The notes under the pieces are model-generated. The model saw only the letters and a list, made by a program, of their open reading frames with translations. It made no database searches and had not been told where the DNA came from. The position numbers were made by a program, and so were the translations under genes. Of a stretch of DNA of 33,600 nt, positions 21,465-29,299 are shown in pieces. Within the stretch, counting starts at the first letter, position 1. Each line of letters begins with the position of its first letter. Source of the stretch: DASUTW01 sp035513995 (lineage in GTDB: Bacteria; Actinomycetota; UBA4738; CALAEC01); the NCBI GenBank assembly GCA_035513995.1, contig DATKBL010000197.1, positions 1 to 33,600 on the forward strand, written 5' to 3'.

Positions 21465-22379
21465 GTGCAGCAGGAGCAGCGGTCGACCGCGGCCGAGGCG
21501 ATCGGAGGGCTCGCCGCCGCCGCTTCGGCGTTCGCGTTCGGGTCGGCGGTGGTGCTCGGCAAGATCGCCGTGGAGCGCGGGCTGCCGATCCCCGCGATGC
21601 TGGCCGTCCGCTTCGCGATCGCCGCGATCCTCGTGGCGATCGTGCTGGTGGCGCTCCGGCGCTCCCTCCGCGCCGCTCCCGGGGAGGGGCTCTGGCTCCT
21701 GCTGCTCGGAGGCGTCGGGTACGGCGCGGAGGCCGGCTTCTTCTACCTCGCTCTCCAGCAAGGGACGGCGGCCGCCGTGTCGCTGCTGTTCTTCACCTAC
21801 CCGGTGTGGGTCACGGTGCTGGTGGCCCTCCTCGGCCGCGGGGGCCCGGGCCTGCTGGTCGGGCTGTCGCTCGTTGCCGCTGTGGCGGGCGCGGCGATCG
21901 TGGTCGCGTCCTCCGGGGGGCTCGACATCACGATGACGGGCATCCTGTTCTCGTTCGCGGCCGCGGTCACGTTCGCCGTCTACCTGATCCTGGTGGACGC
22001 TCGTCTCAAGCGCACGCCCTCGCTCGTCGCCTCGATGTGGGTCACGGCGGGAGCGGCCGCGGCCCTCGCGCTCTTCGCGCTGATCAGCGGCGAGGGGAGG
22101 CTGCCGCAGGGCCGAACCGAATGGTGGGCGGTCACCGGCATGGCGGTCGCCACGTCGGCCGCGTTCCTGGCGCTCTTCGTCGGTCTCCGGCGCCTGGGGC
22201 CGGTCCGCGTCTCGATCGTCGCCTCGCTCGAGCCGATGGCCACGGCCCTCCTCGCGTATCTGTTCCTGCAGGAGGCCGTGCGGCCGCTCACGGCGGTGGG
22301 CGGAGCCCTGATCGTCGGCGCCTCGGTGACGGCGGCGCTCGCACGCGGCCGCGGCGTGACGAAGCCGACCGTCCCCTGA
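21465..22379 (+). CDS. EamA/DMT family transporter (second copy)
   Basis: This 304-residue drug/metabolite transporter has ten predicted helices and two EamA repeats (about 10-140 and 155-295). GAEAGFFYLALQQGTAAAVSLL and VSIVASLEPMATALLAYLFL are characteristic. It is not closely similar to the first EamA protein at 18251, so a recent duplication is unlikely. The GTG start follows a long purine-rich GGGAGGGGGGGAG ribosome site. The transported compound is unknown; there is no regulator beside it. The next gene starts 23 bases downstream with its own promoter. Confidence 0.88.
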   Translation: MQQEQRSTAAEAIGGLAAAASAFAFGSAVVLGKIAVERGLPIPAMLAVRFAIAAILVAIVLVALRRSLRAAPGEGLWLLLLGGVGYGAEAGFFYLALQQGTAAAVSLLFFTYPVWVTVLVALLGRGGPGLLVGLSLVAAVAGAAIVVASSGGLDITMTGILFSFAAAVTFAVYLILVDARLKRTPSLVASMWVTAGAAAALALFALISGEGRLPQGRTEWWAVTGMAVATSAAFLALFVGLRRLGPVRVSIVASLEPMATALLAYLFLQEAVRPLTAVGGALIVGASVTAALARGRGVTKPTVP

Positions 22380-22387
22380 TCCTGCCC

Positions 22388-22393
22388 TACACT
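22388..22393 (+). promoter_or_regulatory. -10 element of the nucleotidyltransferase-like gene
   Basis: TACACT lies 9 nt before the ATG at 22403. Confidence 0.45.
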
Positions 22394-22402
22394 CGAGGGG
22401 CG

Positions 22403-23713
22403 ATGGGTGCGGACGAGGACCTCCGGAGCCTGATCGAGTCGGCCGAGCAGCTCGGCGTGGAGATGGACGAGGCCGAGGCGCTCCAGTGGCTGGCGGCGAT
22501 GGCCGCGGGGGAGGGCGGGCACGAGGTGGTGCTCGATCCCACGACGGGCGTGTACGGCCATCGGGTGACGATGCTCGACTTCAGCCCCGTGGAGCTGGAT
22601 CGCTTCCGCGAGGTCGGGAAGCTCGTCGAGATCGAGGACGTGCCGGGGGTCGTGGAAACGGCGCTGGCGCTCTCGGGGTCCGCGGCGCAGTCGAAGATCC
22701 AGACGCACCCGGGCGACGCGGACTTCTTCGAACGCGTCAACATCCACGCCCCGACGCGCGAGGAGGCGTGCCGGGTCCTCGCGGGCGTGATCCGCGAGAA
22801 GATCCTGGCCACGGCGAGCGGCCCCAGCTACCGCTTCATCGAGGCGAAGATGGGCTCCTACCCGGAGAACCTCGTCGTCCACGGGCAGGAGGTCCATGCG
22901 GGCGCGCCGATCACCTGGCTGCTCGCCGACGTGCGCGCCGGCGCGATCCCGGCGACCGGCCCCGGCGGCGAGGAGGCCGAGGTCACCTGGGAGAGCGCGG
23001 CCGAGGACCCGGGCTGGTGCAAGATCGACTGGGTGGTCGCCGACCCGATCCGCCACCAGGTCGCGAACGCCTCGAATATGCTCGACGTCACCTGGGAGAC
23101 GCCGGACGGCGAGATCGTGCCGCTCGACGGGCAGCTCGACCCCTACTTCCAGGAGGTGTACCTGGACGCCGCCTCCATCCCGATCTTCTCCAAGATCGCC
23201 AAGCAGGTGCTGCCCGAGGCGCTCGACGATTACGTCGAGCAGCTCGAGGCGGAGGTGCGGAGGTACACGGGTCCAGAGCCGAACTACGGGAAGGCCGCGA
23301 AGCGCATGTACAACGTGTTCCGCTTCTCGGGGCGCTACCGCGAGGCGGCCTACATCCGCGAGCTGTTCGACGAGCCCGCCACGGTGCTGTACCAGGTGGC
23401 CGCCCTGGTGCGCTCCGTGGACGAGGCGGCCGACCGCGAGTCCGAGATCCCCCTCGAGACACTGGTCGCCCAGGTGCGACAGCTGAAGACGGCCGTGGCC
23501 GGCACCGTCCGGGCCGAGGAGGCGCGCGAGCGGATCGTCCGGATGCTCACCGCGCTGCGCCGGCATCTCGAGGAGGACACGAGCCCGATCGACCGGGCGG
23601 CCCACGTGCACGAAGCGCGCGAGGAGGTCGAGGGGATCGTCAACCGCTACTTCGAGAACCGGCTGGTCTGCATCCCCGAGATCAAGAGCTACCTGGACGA
23701 TCTGGCGCGCTAG
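22403..23713 (+). CDS. Probable nucleotidyltransferase-fold protein of unknown role
   Basis: I do not recognise a named family. The 436-residue protein has, at 91-108, SGSAAQSKIQTHPGDADF. This fits the nucleotidyltransferase signature (G-[GS], a spacer, then DxD), with D105 and D107 as metal ligands. KIDWVV at 207-212 would supply the third acidic residue, D209. EVTWESAAEDPGW (193-205) and DVTWETPDGEI (228-238) suggest a beta-rich middle. From about 255 on it is helical (NYGKAAKRMYNVFRFSGRYREA), like the helical domains of poly(A)-polymerase-type enzymes. No signal or membrane segment. It is monocistronic, with its own promoter and a following hairpin. The fold call is inference. Confidence 0.85.
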   Translation: MGADEDLRSLIESAEQLGVEMDEAEALQWLAAMAAGEGGHEVVLDPTTGVYGHRVTMLDFSPVELDRFREVGKLVEIEDVPGVVETALALSGSAAQSKIQTHPGDADFFERVNIHAPTREEACRVLAGVIREKILATASGPSYRFIEAKMGSYPENLVVHGQEVHAGAPITWLLADVRAGAIPATGPGGEEAEVTWESAAEDPGWCKIDWVVADPIRHQVANASNMLDVTWETPDGEIVPLDGQLDPYFQEVYLDAASIPIFSKIAKQVLPEALDDYVEQLEAEVRRYTGPEPNYGKAAKRMYNVFRFSGRYREAAYIRELFDEPATVLYQVAALVRSVDEAADRESEIPLETLVAQVRQLKTAVAGTVRAEEARERIVRMLTALRRHLEEDTSPIDRAAHVHEAREEVEGIVNRYFENRLVCIPEIKSYLDDLAR

Positions 23714-23719
23714 CGTGAG

Positions 23720-23749
23720 AGCGTCGAGTGGCCGCGGCCGCTTGATGCT
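23720..23749 (+). terminator. Strong hairpin after the nucleotidyltransferase-like gene
   Basis: Seven bases after the stop, 23720-23732 pairs with 23737-23749 in a 13-pair stem (three G-U pairs) closed by a CGCG loop. No U-tract follows, as is common for terminator hairpins in high-GC Gram-positives. It lies directly before the leader of the next gene. Confidence 0.6.
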
Positions 23750-23785
23750 GGAAAGATACCGACGGAACATCAGGAGGGAGGGTGC

Positions 23786-24175
23786 ATGGATGTCGACCGC
23801 GTGAAGTCGATCCCGCTCTTCGCCGACCTCTCGGCGAAGGAGCACGAGCTGGTCGCGCGCCACGCCGACGAGGTCGAGGTGGAGGCGGGCAGGCAGCTGA
23901 TCGAGCAGGGGGAGATCGGCTGGGAGTTCTTCGTGATCGAATCCGGCGCGGCCGAGGTCAAGGTCGGGGATGAGTCCGTGGCCACGCTGGGACCGGGGGA
24001 CTTCTTCGGTGAGGTCGCGCTGAAGGACGAGTCCCACCGCCGGACGGCCTCCGTCGTCACGACCGAGCCCTCCACCCTGATCGTGATGACCGGGCAGGCG
24101 TTCCGCACCGTCGAGGGCGACATGCCGTCTGTCGGCCAGCGGATCCGCGAGGCGGTCGAGCGCTACAGCCAGTAG
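23786..24175 (+). CDS. Single-domain cyclic-nucleotide-binding protein
   Basis: This 129-residue protein is a CRP/PKA-type cNMP-binding domain alone, with no DNA-binding, kinase or channel part. The phosphate-binding cassette is present: GDFFGEVAL with E76, then RRTASV with R86, the residues that hold the ribose and phosphate of cAMP. The beta roll starts at LFADLS. GGAGGGAGG precedes the ATG by four to five bases. The convergent gene four bases away encodes a class III cyclase, so ligand synthesis and binding are neighbours. A GATACC near 23755-23760 may be its -10. Confidence 0.9.
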   Translation: MDVDRVKSIPLFADLSAKEHELVARHADEVEVEAGRQLIEQGEIGWEFFVIESGAAEVKVGDESVATLGPGDFFGEVALKDESHRRTASVVTTEPSTLIVMTGQAFRTVEGDMPSVGQRIREAVERYSQ

Positions 24176-24179
24176 GGGA

Positions 24180-26147
24180 TCAGGCGCGCCAGTCGAGGGT
24201 CACGATCTCGAGTGGCCCCTCGATCCCCTTGAGCGCGACCGATCGTGGGTCGCGTACGGGGAAGCGGGTGCGCTCGGGGAGGGAGGCGCGGCTGATCACG
24301 ATCTCGTCCGCCCCTCCGAGAGAGCCGATCCGCGCGGCCTCGTGCACGCCTCGCCCCCCGTAGCCTCCGGGTTTCGTGGACGCCTCGGTCGTGTGGACGC
24401 CGATGCGCACCCGAGGCGCGAATCCGCTCGTCCGCCGGTGCTCCGCGAGCAACCGCTGGATCGCCACGGCGCACTCGACCGCGGTCGACGTGTCGTGGAA
24501 CGCCACGAAGAAGCCGTCCCCGGCGTGGTCCACCTCCTCGCCCCCGTGCTGCGCGAAGGCGGCGCGCAGGGTCTCGTCGTGCCAGCGCTGCAGGTCGCTC
24601 CACGCGTCGTCCCCGATGGCCTCGATCAGTCCCGTCGAGCCGACGATGTCGGTGAACATGAGCGTGCGGACGGCCCGGCCCGGAGCTGCCCGCCGCGCCG
24701 CGACCCCGAGCTCCTCGGCGACGCGGGCAGCATCGGGAACGCCCCCCATCGTCTCGAAGGCCGTGAGCGCGGCCTCGAGCTCGAGCCGGGCGCCCTCCTC
24801 GTCGCCGGCTTCACGGTAGGCCAGCCCGAGGAGCCGCCGCGCCTCCGCCACCTCGTACGGCGCGTCCACCTCTGCCCAGAGCCCACGCCCCTGCCGTAGC
24901 GCCTCGCCCGCCTCGTGGGCCTTCCCCTCGGTGAGGAGGACCCGGCCCCGCGCGACCGTCGCCGCGGCCCGCAGGGCCGTGGACAAGAAGGTGCCGGCGA
25001 TCGCCTCGAGCTCCTCGGCGGCTCGTGCGGCGGCTCCGACATCGTCGTTCTGGAGGGCGATCTCGACGGCCGCCGGCAGCAGCCGGGCGCGGCGGAGCCG
25101 GTCGGCGTCCGAGGTCGCGGCCAGGGATCGCTGGATCGCCGCCCATGCCGCCCCTACCTCTCCCTCGCGCAGCCGGAGGAGCGCCAGGCCGGGCTGCGGG
25201 TCGTGCCCGAGGCCGTTCGCGTCGCGGAAGGCCTCCTCGGCCGCGGCGTGGTCGCCCATCCGGAGGCGGATCTCCCCGATCTCGTAGAAGCCGGCCGCAG
25301 CGACGTCCACGTACCACTCCCTCAGCTCGGAGACGGCCTGCCGAGCCTCCCTCTCCGCCTCGGGCCACGCCCCGCGCAGCTTGCCGATCTCTGCTCGCCG
25401 GACGCGGCAGATCCCGGGGAAGCCGGAGACGGCCATCCGCTCGCACCACCGCTTGGCCGCCTCGGTCCACTCGCCCGCCCGCCCGTAGTCGGTGAGGTCG
25501 CGGCAGATCTCGATCGCGTTGCAGTAGATGATCCCCGTCACGACCGGGTCGAGCTCGCCGCTCACGGCGGCCACGATCGCCTCGTCGAGGGCCGCGAGCC
25601 CTTCCTCGACGCGTCCCCGACGGATCAGGATCCGTCCCTGCTCGTGGAGGCCGAGGGCCTGGAGGTCGGGGTCGGCGAACCGCTCGCCGAGCTCCTCGCA
25701 ACGGGTCGCGTGCTCGAGAGCCCGGTCGAGGTCCCCGACGGCCAGCGCGGCGCCCGCTCGCATCCGCTCGAGGTAGCCGTGCTCGGGGGCGGGGGGCTGA
25801 CCCGCCAGCAGTCGCTCCGCCCGTCGGCGCCACCCGCTCCCCATCGCGCCGTCGCCCCTCATCAGGTAGTCGTGGCTCAGGTCGAGGGCCACGCGGGCCG
25901 CTCCCAGGATCTCGCCCGCCTTGCGGTAGGCGCTGTGGGCCCGCTCTCGGAGGGCGATGCAGGCGGCGAGGTCCCCGAGCCACCAGGCGGATCTCGCGAG
26001 GACCTCGGCGTCGGAGGCCGGGAGCGGCTCCACGGCGTCGGCCGCTTCCAGCAGCTCGCGGGCCTCACGCCAGGCGTGCCGGGCCGCGGCCTCGCGACCT
26101 TCGGAGAGGAGCTGCTCGATCGACCGCTCCGTGTCCACGAGGCACAT
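24180..26147 (-). CDS. Class III adenylate/guanylate cyclase with TPR-like sensor region
   Basis: This 655-residue protein has about 490 residues of helical TPR-like repeats (for example ALGLHEQGRILIRRGRVEEG and FYEIGEIRLRMGDHAAAEEA). A C-terminal class III nucleotidyl cyclase domain follows (about 495-655). FTDIVGST (from F498) and HAGDGFFVAF carry the two metal-binding aspartates. The usual Asn of VNxAARI is His here (VHEAARI), as in many actinobacterial members, while the Arg is kept. There is no membrane segment, so it is cytosolic. The TPR region presumably binds a partner that sets activity. It may be co-transcribed with the ureohydrolase gene, which ends 50 bases upstream. The start ATG 26147 is the best available but has neither ribosome site nor -10. 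Confidence 0.87.
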   Translation of the reverse strand: MCLVDTERSIEQLLSEGREAAARHAWREARELLEAADAVEPLPASDAEVLARSAWWLGDLAACIALRERAHSAYRKAGEILGAARVALDLSHDYLMRGDGAMGSGWRRRAERLLAGQPPAPEHGYLERMRAGAALAVGDLDRALEHATRCEELGERFADPDLQALGLHEQGRILIRRGRVEEGLAALDEAIVAAVSGELDPVVTGIIYCNAIEICRDLTDYGRAGEWTEAAKRWCERMAVSGFPGICRVRRAEIGKLRGAWPEAEREARQAVSELREWYVDVAAAGFYEIGEIRLRMGDHAAAEEAFRDANGLGHDPQPGLALLRLREGEVGAAWAAIQRSLAATSDADRLRRARLLPAAVEIALQNDDVGAAARAAEELEAIAGTFLSTALRAAATVARGRVLLTEGKAHEAGEALRQGRGLWAEVDAPYEVAEARRLLGLAYREAGDEEGARLELEAALTAFETMGGVPDAARVAEELGVAARRAAPGRAVRTLMFTDIVGSTGLIEAIGDDAWSDLQRWHDETLRAAFAQHGGEEVDHAGDGFFVAFHDTSTAVECAVAIQRLLAEHRRTSGFAPRVRIGVHTTEASTKPGGYGGRGVHEAARIGSLGGADEIVISRASLPERTRFPVRDPRSVALKGIEGPLEIVTLDWRA

Positions 26148-26197
26148 GGTCGCACGCTCGGGCCCCGGGGGCGGCTCGGCGGGGCGTCCGTGGAGGG

Positions 26198-27190
26198 TTA
26201 GGGGCGCTGGGGAGCGGGCTCCCGTCCCGATCGCCGCAGCGCGAGGCCCGACAGCGCCTCCAGGATCGCCCGGTGCGCGAGCAGCGCGGTCACGTCGCCG
26301 TGGTCGTACGGCGGCGAGACCTCCACCACCTCCATGCCCGCGAAGCCGAGCGCGACGGCGAGGCGGCGCACGGCGGCGAGGAACTCCCTGGGAAGCAGGC
26401 CGCCGGGCTCGGGCGTCCCGGTGCCCGGCGCCGAGCCCGGGTCCACGACGTCGATGTCGAGCGAGAGGTACAGGTGATCCCAGCCGCTCGCCCGCTCCAC
26501 GACCTCGTCGAGCACGCCTCGCAGTCCGCGCTCGTCGATCTCGCCCTGCGTGTACCACACCAGCCCGTGCTCCCTGGCCCAGTCGAACTCCTCGGGGCCC
26601 GGCCAGTAGCCGCGGAGGCCGACCTGGAGGATCCGGTCGCCGGGGATGGAGCCCTCGTCCACGAGCCGGCGGACGGGCGTGCCGTGCGAGAGCTTGACGC
26701 CCGAGAGTGACTCGGCGTCGTCCGCGTGCGCGTCGAAGTGGATCACGCCGACGCTGCCGCGGCCGTGGTGGTCGGCGACCGCGCCCGCGTTCGGGTGGAG
26801 GATCGAATGGTCGCCTCCGAGGATCACGGGGACGCACCCCGCCTCGAGCACGCCGGCCACCGCGGCCCGGAGGATCTCGTGGCTGCGCTGCTGGCCGCCG
26901 GGGACGGCCTCGATGTCGCCGTGGTCCACGATCGTGAGCGCCTGGATCGGATCCACGCCGAGCTCCATGTGCGGGAAGTCGGCCGGGTTGCCGCCGCTCG
27001 TGTAGGCGAGGCGGATCGCCCGGGGGCCGAATCGAGCCCCGGGCCGGAAGGTCACCGTCTCGTCGATCGGCGCCCCGAGGATCGCCACGTCGGCGCCGCG
27101 GAGCTCCTCGGGGTCGAGCACCAGCGGGACGCGCGCGAAGGTGGCGCCTTGCGCCCCGTACGCCGGCTCGTTCGGCCTGGTGACGTCCAT
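26198..27190 (-). CDS. Agmatinase/arginase family ureohydrolase
   Basis: This 330-residue binuclear manganese hydrolase has all metal ligands: GGDHS (H128), HFDAHAD (D153, H155, D157) and SLDIDVVDP (D245, D247). Family members split urea from agmatine, guanidinobutyrate, arginine or related guanidino compounds. GTGTPEPGG near residue 257 is typical of the agmatinase/guanidinobutyrase side rather than arginase. Together with the PuuD-like hydrolase and the decarboxylase far upstream it hints at polyamine or GABA metabolism, but the genes are not clustered. The ATG at 27190 lacks a clear ribosome site. The cyclase gene follows on the same strand. Confidence 0.9.
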   Translation of the reverse strand: MDVTRPNEPAYGAQGATFARVPLVLDPEELRGADVAILGAPIDETVTFRPGARFGPRAIRLAYTSGGNPADFPHMELGVDPIQALTIVDHGDIEAVPGGQQRSHEILRAAVAGVLEAGCVPVILGGDHSILHPNAGAVADHHGRGSVGVIHFDAHADDAESLSGVKLSHGTPVRRLVDEGSIPGDRILQVGLRGYWPGPEEFDWAREHGLVWYTQGEIDERGLRGVLDEVVERASGWDHLYLSLDIDVVDPGSAPGTGTPEPGGLLPREFLAAVRRLAVALGFAGMEVVEVSPPYDHGDVTALLAHRAILEALSGLALRRSGREPAPQRP

Positions 27191-27236
27191 CGCCCGGCCA
27201 GCCTCGCCCGTACGGTGAGCCGGCGCAAGCGACTGC

Positions 27237-27242
27237 TATGGT
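27237..27242 (+). promoter_or_regulatory. -10 element of the alpha/beta hydrolase gene (leaderless)
   Basis: TATGGT lies 6 nt before the ATG at 27249. Confidence 0.55.
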
Positions 27243-27248
27243 CGGCGC

Positions 27249-28040
27249 ATGGGGGAGTGGGTGGAGTCCGGAGGCGTGCGCCTAGCCGTCGAGGTCCTCG
27301 GGGAGGGCGACCCGGTCACGGTGATGGCCCACGGGCTGACCCAGTCCCGGTTCGAGCTGCGCCTGTTCGCTCCGTTCATGCCCGGCACGAAGGTGCTCTT
27401 CGACTTCCGCGGCCACGGCGAGAGCGAGCGCCCCGGTCCGGGCTCCTATGGGATGGAGGATTTCGCGGCCGATCTGGAGGCGGTGAGCGACGCCTTCCGC
27501 GCGACGACGCTGATCGGGGCGTCGCTCGGGGCGGGAGCGGCGCTGCGGCTGCTGCGTCGGCGCCCCGATCGGTTCGAGAAGCTCGTGATCCTGCTCCCGG
27601 CCCGACTGGAGTCCCCGGAGGGCGACGGGGCGCGAGCGCGTCTGTTGCGTGTGGCCGACCACCTCGAGCGGTATCCGATCGAGGACGCGGCCCAACGCAT
27701 CCTGGCCGCCGAGGACACGGACGGGGTCTTCGACGGCTCGCCGGGGGGGCGGGAGGTGCGGCGTCAGGGACTCCTGCGGATGAACCGGGACGGGATGCCG
27801 AGCGCGATCCGCCAGGCGCTCGGCGACCCGCCGCTGACCGACGCTGAGCCGCTCCGGCTCGTCCGCGCGCCGACCCTCGTGATCGGGCAGGAGGGGGACC
27901 CTGTCCACACCGCCCGCGTGGCGCGCGAGCTGGCGGAGACGCTCCCCAACGCCGAGCTGCTGATGTTCCCCGATCCGTTCGCGATGATGCAGGACATCCC
28001 TCGGCTCGTCGGCCGCATCGGCGCGTTCATCGCGGGCTGA
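27249..28040 (+). CDS. Alpha/beta hydrolase-fold protein, catalytic His not seen
   Basis: This 263-residue protein has the oxyanion region VMAHGLTQS, DFRGHGES, the nucleophile elbow GASLGAGAA and the acid-bearing loop GQEGDPVH. The C-terminal position where family members have GHxxxxE reads PDPFAMMQDIP, with no histidine. It may therefore be a non-enzymatic or differently organised member. It is monocistronic, divergent from the ureohydrolase, and its stop lies one base from the convergent GroES-like stop. Family membership is sure; activity is not. Confidence 0.85.
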   Translation: MGEWVESGGVRLAVEVLGEGDPVTVMAHGLTQSRFELRLFAPFMPGTKVLFDFRGHGESERPGPGSYGMEDFAADLEAVSDAFRATTLIGASLGAGAALRLLRRRPDRFEKLVILLPARLESPEGDGARARLLRVADHLERYPIEDAAQRILAAEDTDGVFDGSPGGREVRRQGLLRMNRDGMPSAIRQALGDPPLTDAEPLRLVRAPTLVIGQEGDPVHTARVARELAETLPNAELLMFPDPFAMMQDIPRLVGRIGAFIAG

Positions 28041-28041
28041 G

Positions 28042-28395
28042 CTAGAGGTAGAGGCCGGAGCCGGGGTCCTCGCGCTCGGTCGCCACGGCGTGGATCTCCC
28101 GCTCTCGGACCAGCACGTAGTCCTGGCCGCGGATCTCGACCTCGATGCCGGACTCGGGGAGCAGGAGCACCTCGTCTCCCACCTCGACCGCCCGCGCGTT
28201 CGGTCCGGCGGCCACCACGCGGGCCCACATCCCCTTCCGGTCGAGCGAGGCGGCGGTGGCCGGGATCACCAGCCCGCCTCTCGACCGCCGCTCCTCGTCG
28301 CTGCCGGGCGGCTTGACCAGCACCCGGTCGTTCATCATCCGGACGGCCTTGAGCGGCTCGTTGTCGGGGACGGGGCGGACCGGTTTCGCCTGCAT
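28042..28395 (-). CDS. GroES-like (Cpn10) protein
   Basis: This 117-residue protein resembles the co-chaperonin GroES: MNDRVLVKPP, then a mobile-loop-like EERRSRGGLVIP, ARVVAAGPNA and VGDEVLLLPESG. It has a 20-residue N-terminal extension and a 15-residue C-terminal extension beyond the usual 95-100, and no groEL is nearby. It is probably a paralog rather than the housekeeping co-chaperonin. It is divergent from the PrmC-like methyltransferase, and the two share a back-to-back promoter. ATG 28395 is 8 nt from the TATCCT element. Confidence 0.82.
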   Translation of the reverse strand: MQAKPVRPVPDNEPLKAVRMMNDRVLVKPPGSDEERRSRGGLVIPATAASLDRKGMWARVVAAGPNARAVEVGDEVLLLPESGIEVEIRGQDYVLVREREIHAVATEREDPGSGLYL

Positions 28396-28403
28396 CGCCG
28401 CAC

Positions 28404-28420
28404 AGGATACCCGGTATCGT
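28404..28420. promoter_or_regulatory. Back-to-back -10 elements with palindrome
   Basis: On the minus strand TATCCT (28409-28404) is 8 nt from the GroES-like ATG. On the plus strand TATCGT (28415-28420) is 9 nt from the methyltransferase ATG. The perfect palindrome GATACCCGGTATC (28406-28418) covers both. Confidence 0.55.
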
Positions 28421-28429
28421 TCATCGGCG

Positions 28430-29299
28430 ATGCGTGCGCGAGAGCTGATCCGAGAGGGCGAACGGCGGCTGAAGAGCTCGCCGGCGATCGACCACTGGCC
28501 CGCCGACCGCGAGCGACGCGACGCGGCGGCGCTGCTGGCGAAGGCGTTGGGCCAGGGCGAGGAGGAGCCCGACGATCTCGACGTCGAGGTGTCCGCGCGG
28601 GCGGCCGCCCGCTTCCGGAGGCTCGTCCGCCGGCGGGGGGGCGGCGAGCCGATGGCGCACATCCTGGGCTGGACGGAGTTCCGGGGCCTCCGGATCCTCG
28701 TCCGCCCCGGCGCCTTCGTCCCCCGCCAGTCGAGCGAGTGGACCGTGGAGCAGGCCGTCCGCAGGTTGCGGCCCCGGCGCCGGCCCGTTCACGTGGACGT
28801 CGCCACCGGGATCGGCCCGATCGCGCTGGCGGTGGCCAGCGAGGTCCCGAAGGCCGACGTCCACGGGACCGACCTGCTGACCTCCGGGCTGCGGCAGGCG
28901 CGCGCGAACGCGCGTGATCTGGGGATCCGCAACGCGAGCTTCCACGCGGGGGACCTGCTGGGCCCGCTCCCGAGCGACCTGCGGGGGAGGGTGGACGCGG
29001 TGACGGCGCATCCCCCCTACGTGCCGCGCGGCGAGGTCGACGACCTTCCGCTCGAGGTGCGGGGCTTCGAGCCCGAGCGGACGCTCACCGACTACTCCGA
29101 CCACGGGATGACCCTTGTCGCTCGGACCGTCGCCGAAGCCCGCGACTGGCTCACGCCGGGGGGCTGGCTGCTCGTGGAGGTGAGTCCCGACCGCTCCCGC
29201 GCGGTCAAGGGACTGATGCAGCGGGCGGGCTACGAGGACGTTCGCAGCACGAAGGGATGGCCGGAGATCTCGCGCACGGTGGTGGGCCGGTGGAGGTAG
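28430..29299 (+). CDS. PrmC/HemK-like methyltransferase with HPPY motif
   Basis: This 289-residue SAM-dependent methyltransferase is related to PrmC, which methylates the GGQ glutamine of release factors. The PrmC-type linker GGEPMAHILGWTEFRGLRI and a PR-x-SSE segment (about 71-103) precede the Rossmann domain with VDVATGIGPIALAVA. The active-site tetrapeptide is HPPY (H194-Y197) instead of the family's NPPY, which changes the residue that orients the target amide. It may be a paralog with another substrate. A link to the GGQ protein ArfB in this window is tempting but unsupported. Its end overlaps the HAD gene by 10 bases. Confidence 0.85.
   Translation: MRARELIREGERRLKSSPAIDHWPADRERRDAAALLAKALGQGEEEPDDLDVEVSARAAARFRRLVRRRGGGEPMAHILGWTEFRGLRILVRPGAFVPRQSSEWTVEQAVRRLRPRRRPVHVDVATGIGPIALAVASEVPKADVHGTDLLTSGLRQARANARDLGIRNASFHAGDLLGPLPSDLRGRVDAVTAHPPYVPRGEVDDLPLEVRGFEPERTLTDYSDHGMTLVARTVAEARDWLTPGGWLLVEVSPDRSRAVKGLMQRAGYEDVRSTKGWPEISRTVVGRWR

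Noticed and set aside
20966..22402. Plus-strand open frame running through the RGG and EamA genes into the nucleotidyltransferase-like gene
   Set aside because: The translated text is Arg/Ala-rich shadow sequence, and a promoter and start at 22403 explain the real gene.
1404..27190. A polyamine/GABA pathway formed by the decarboxylase, the PuuD-like hydrolase and the ureohydrolase
   Set aside because: The ureohydrolase is 23 kb away and the first two are convergent, with unknown substrates. The window does not support a pathway.
28042..28395. Housekeeping groES
   Set aside because: It has extensions at both ends and no groEL nearby. Kept as a GroES-like protein without a symbol.
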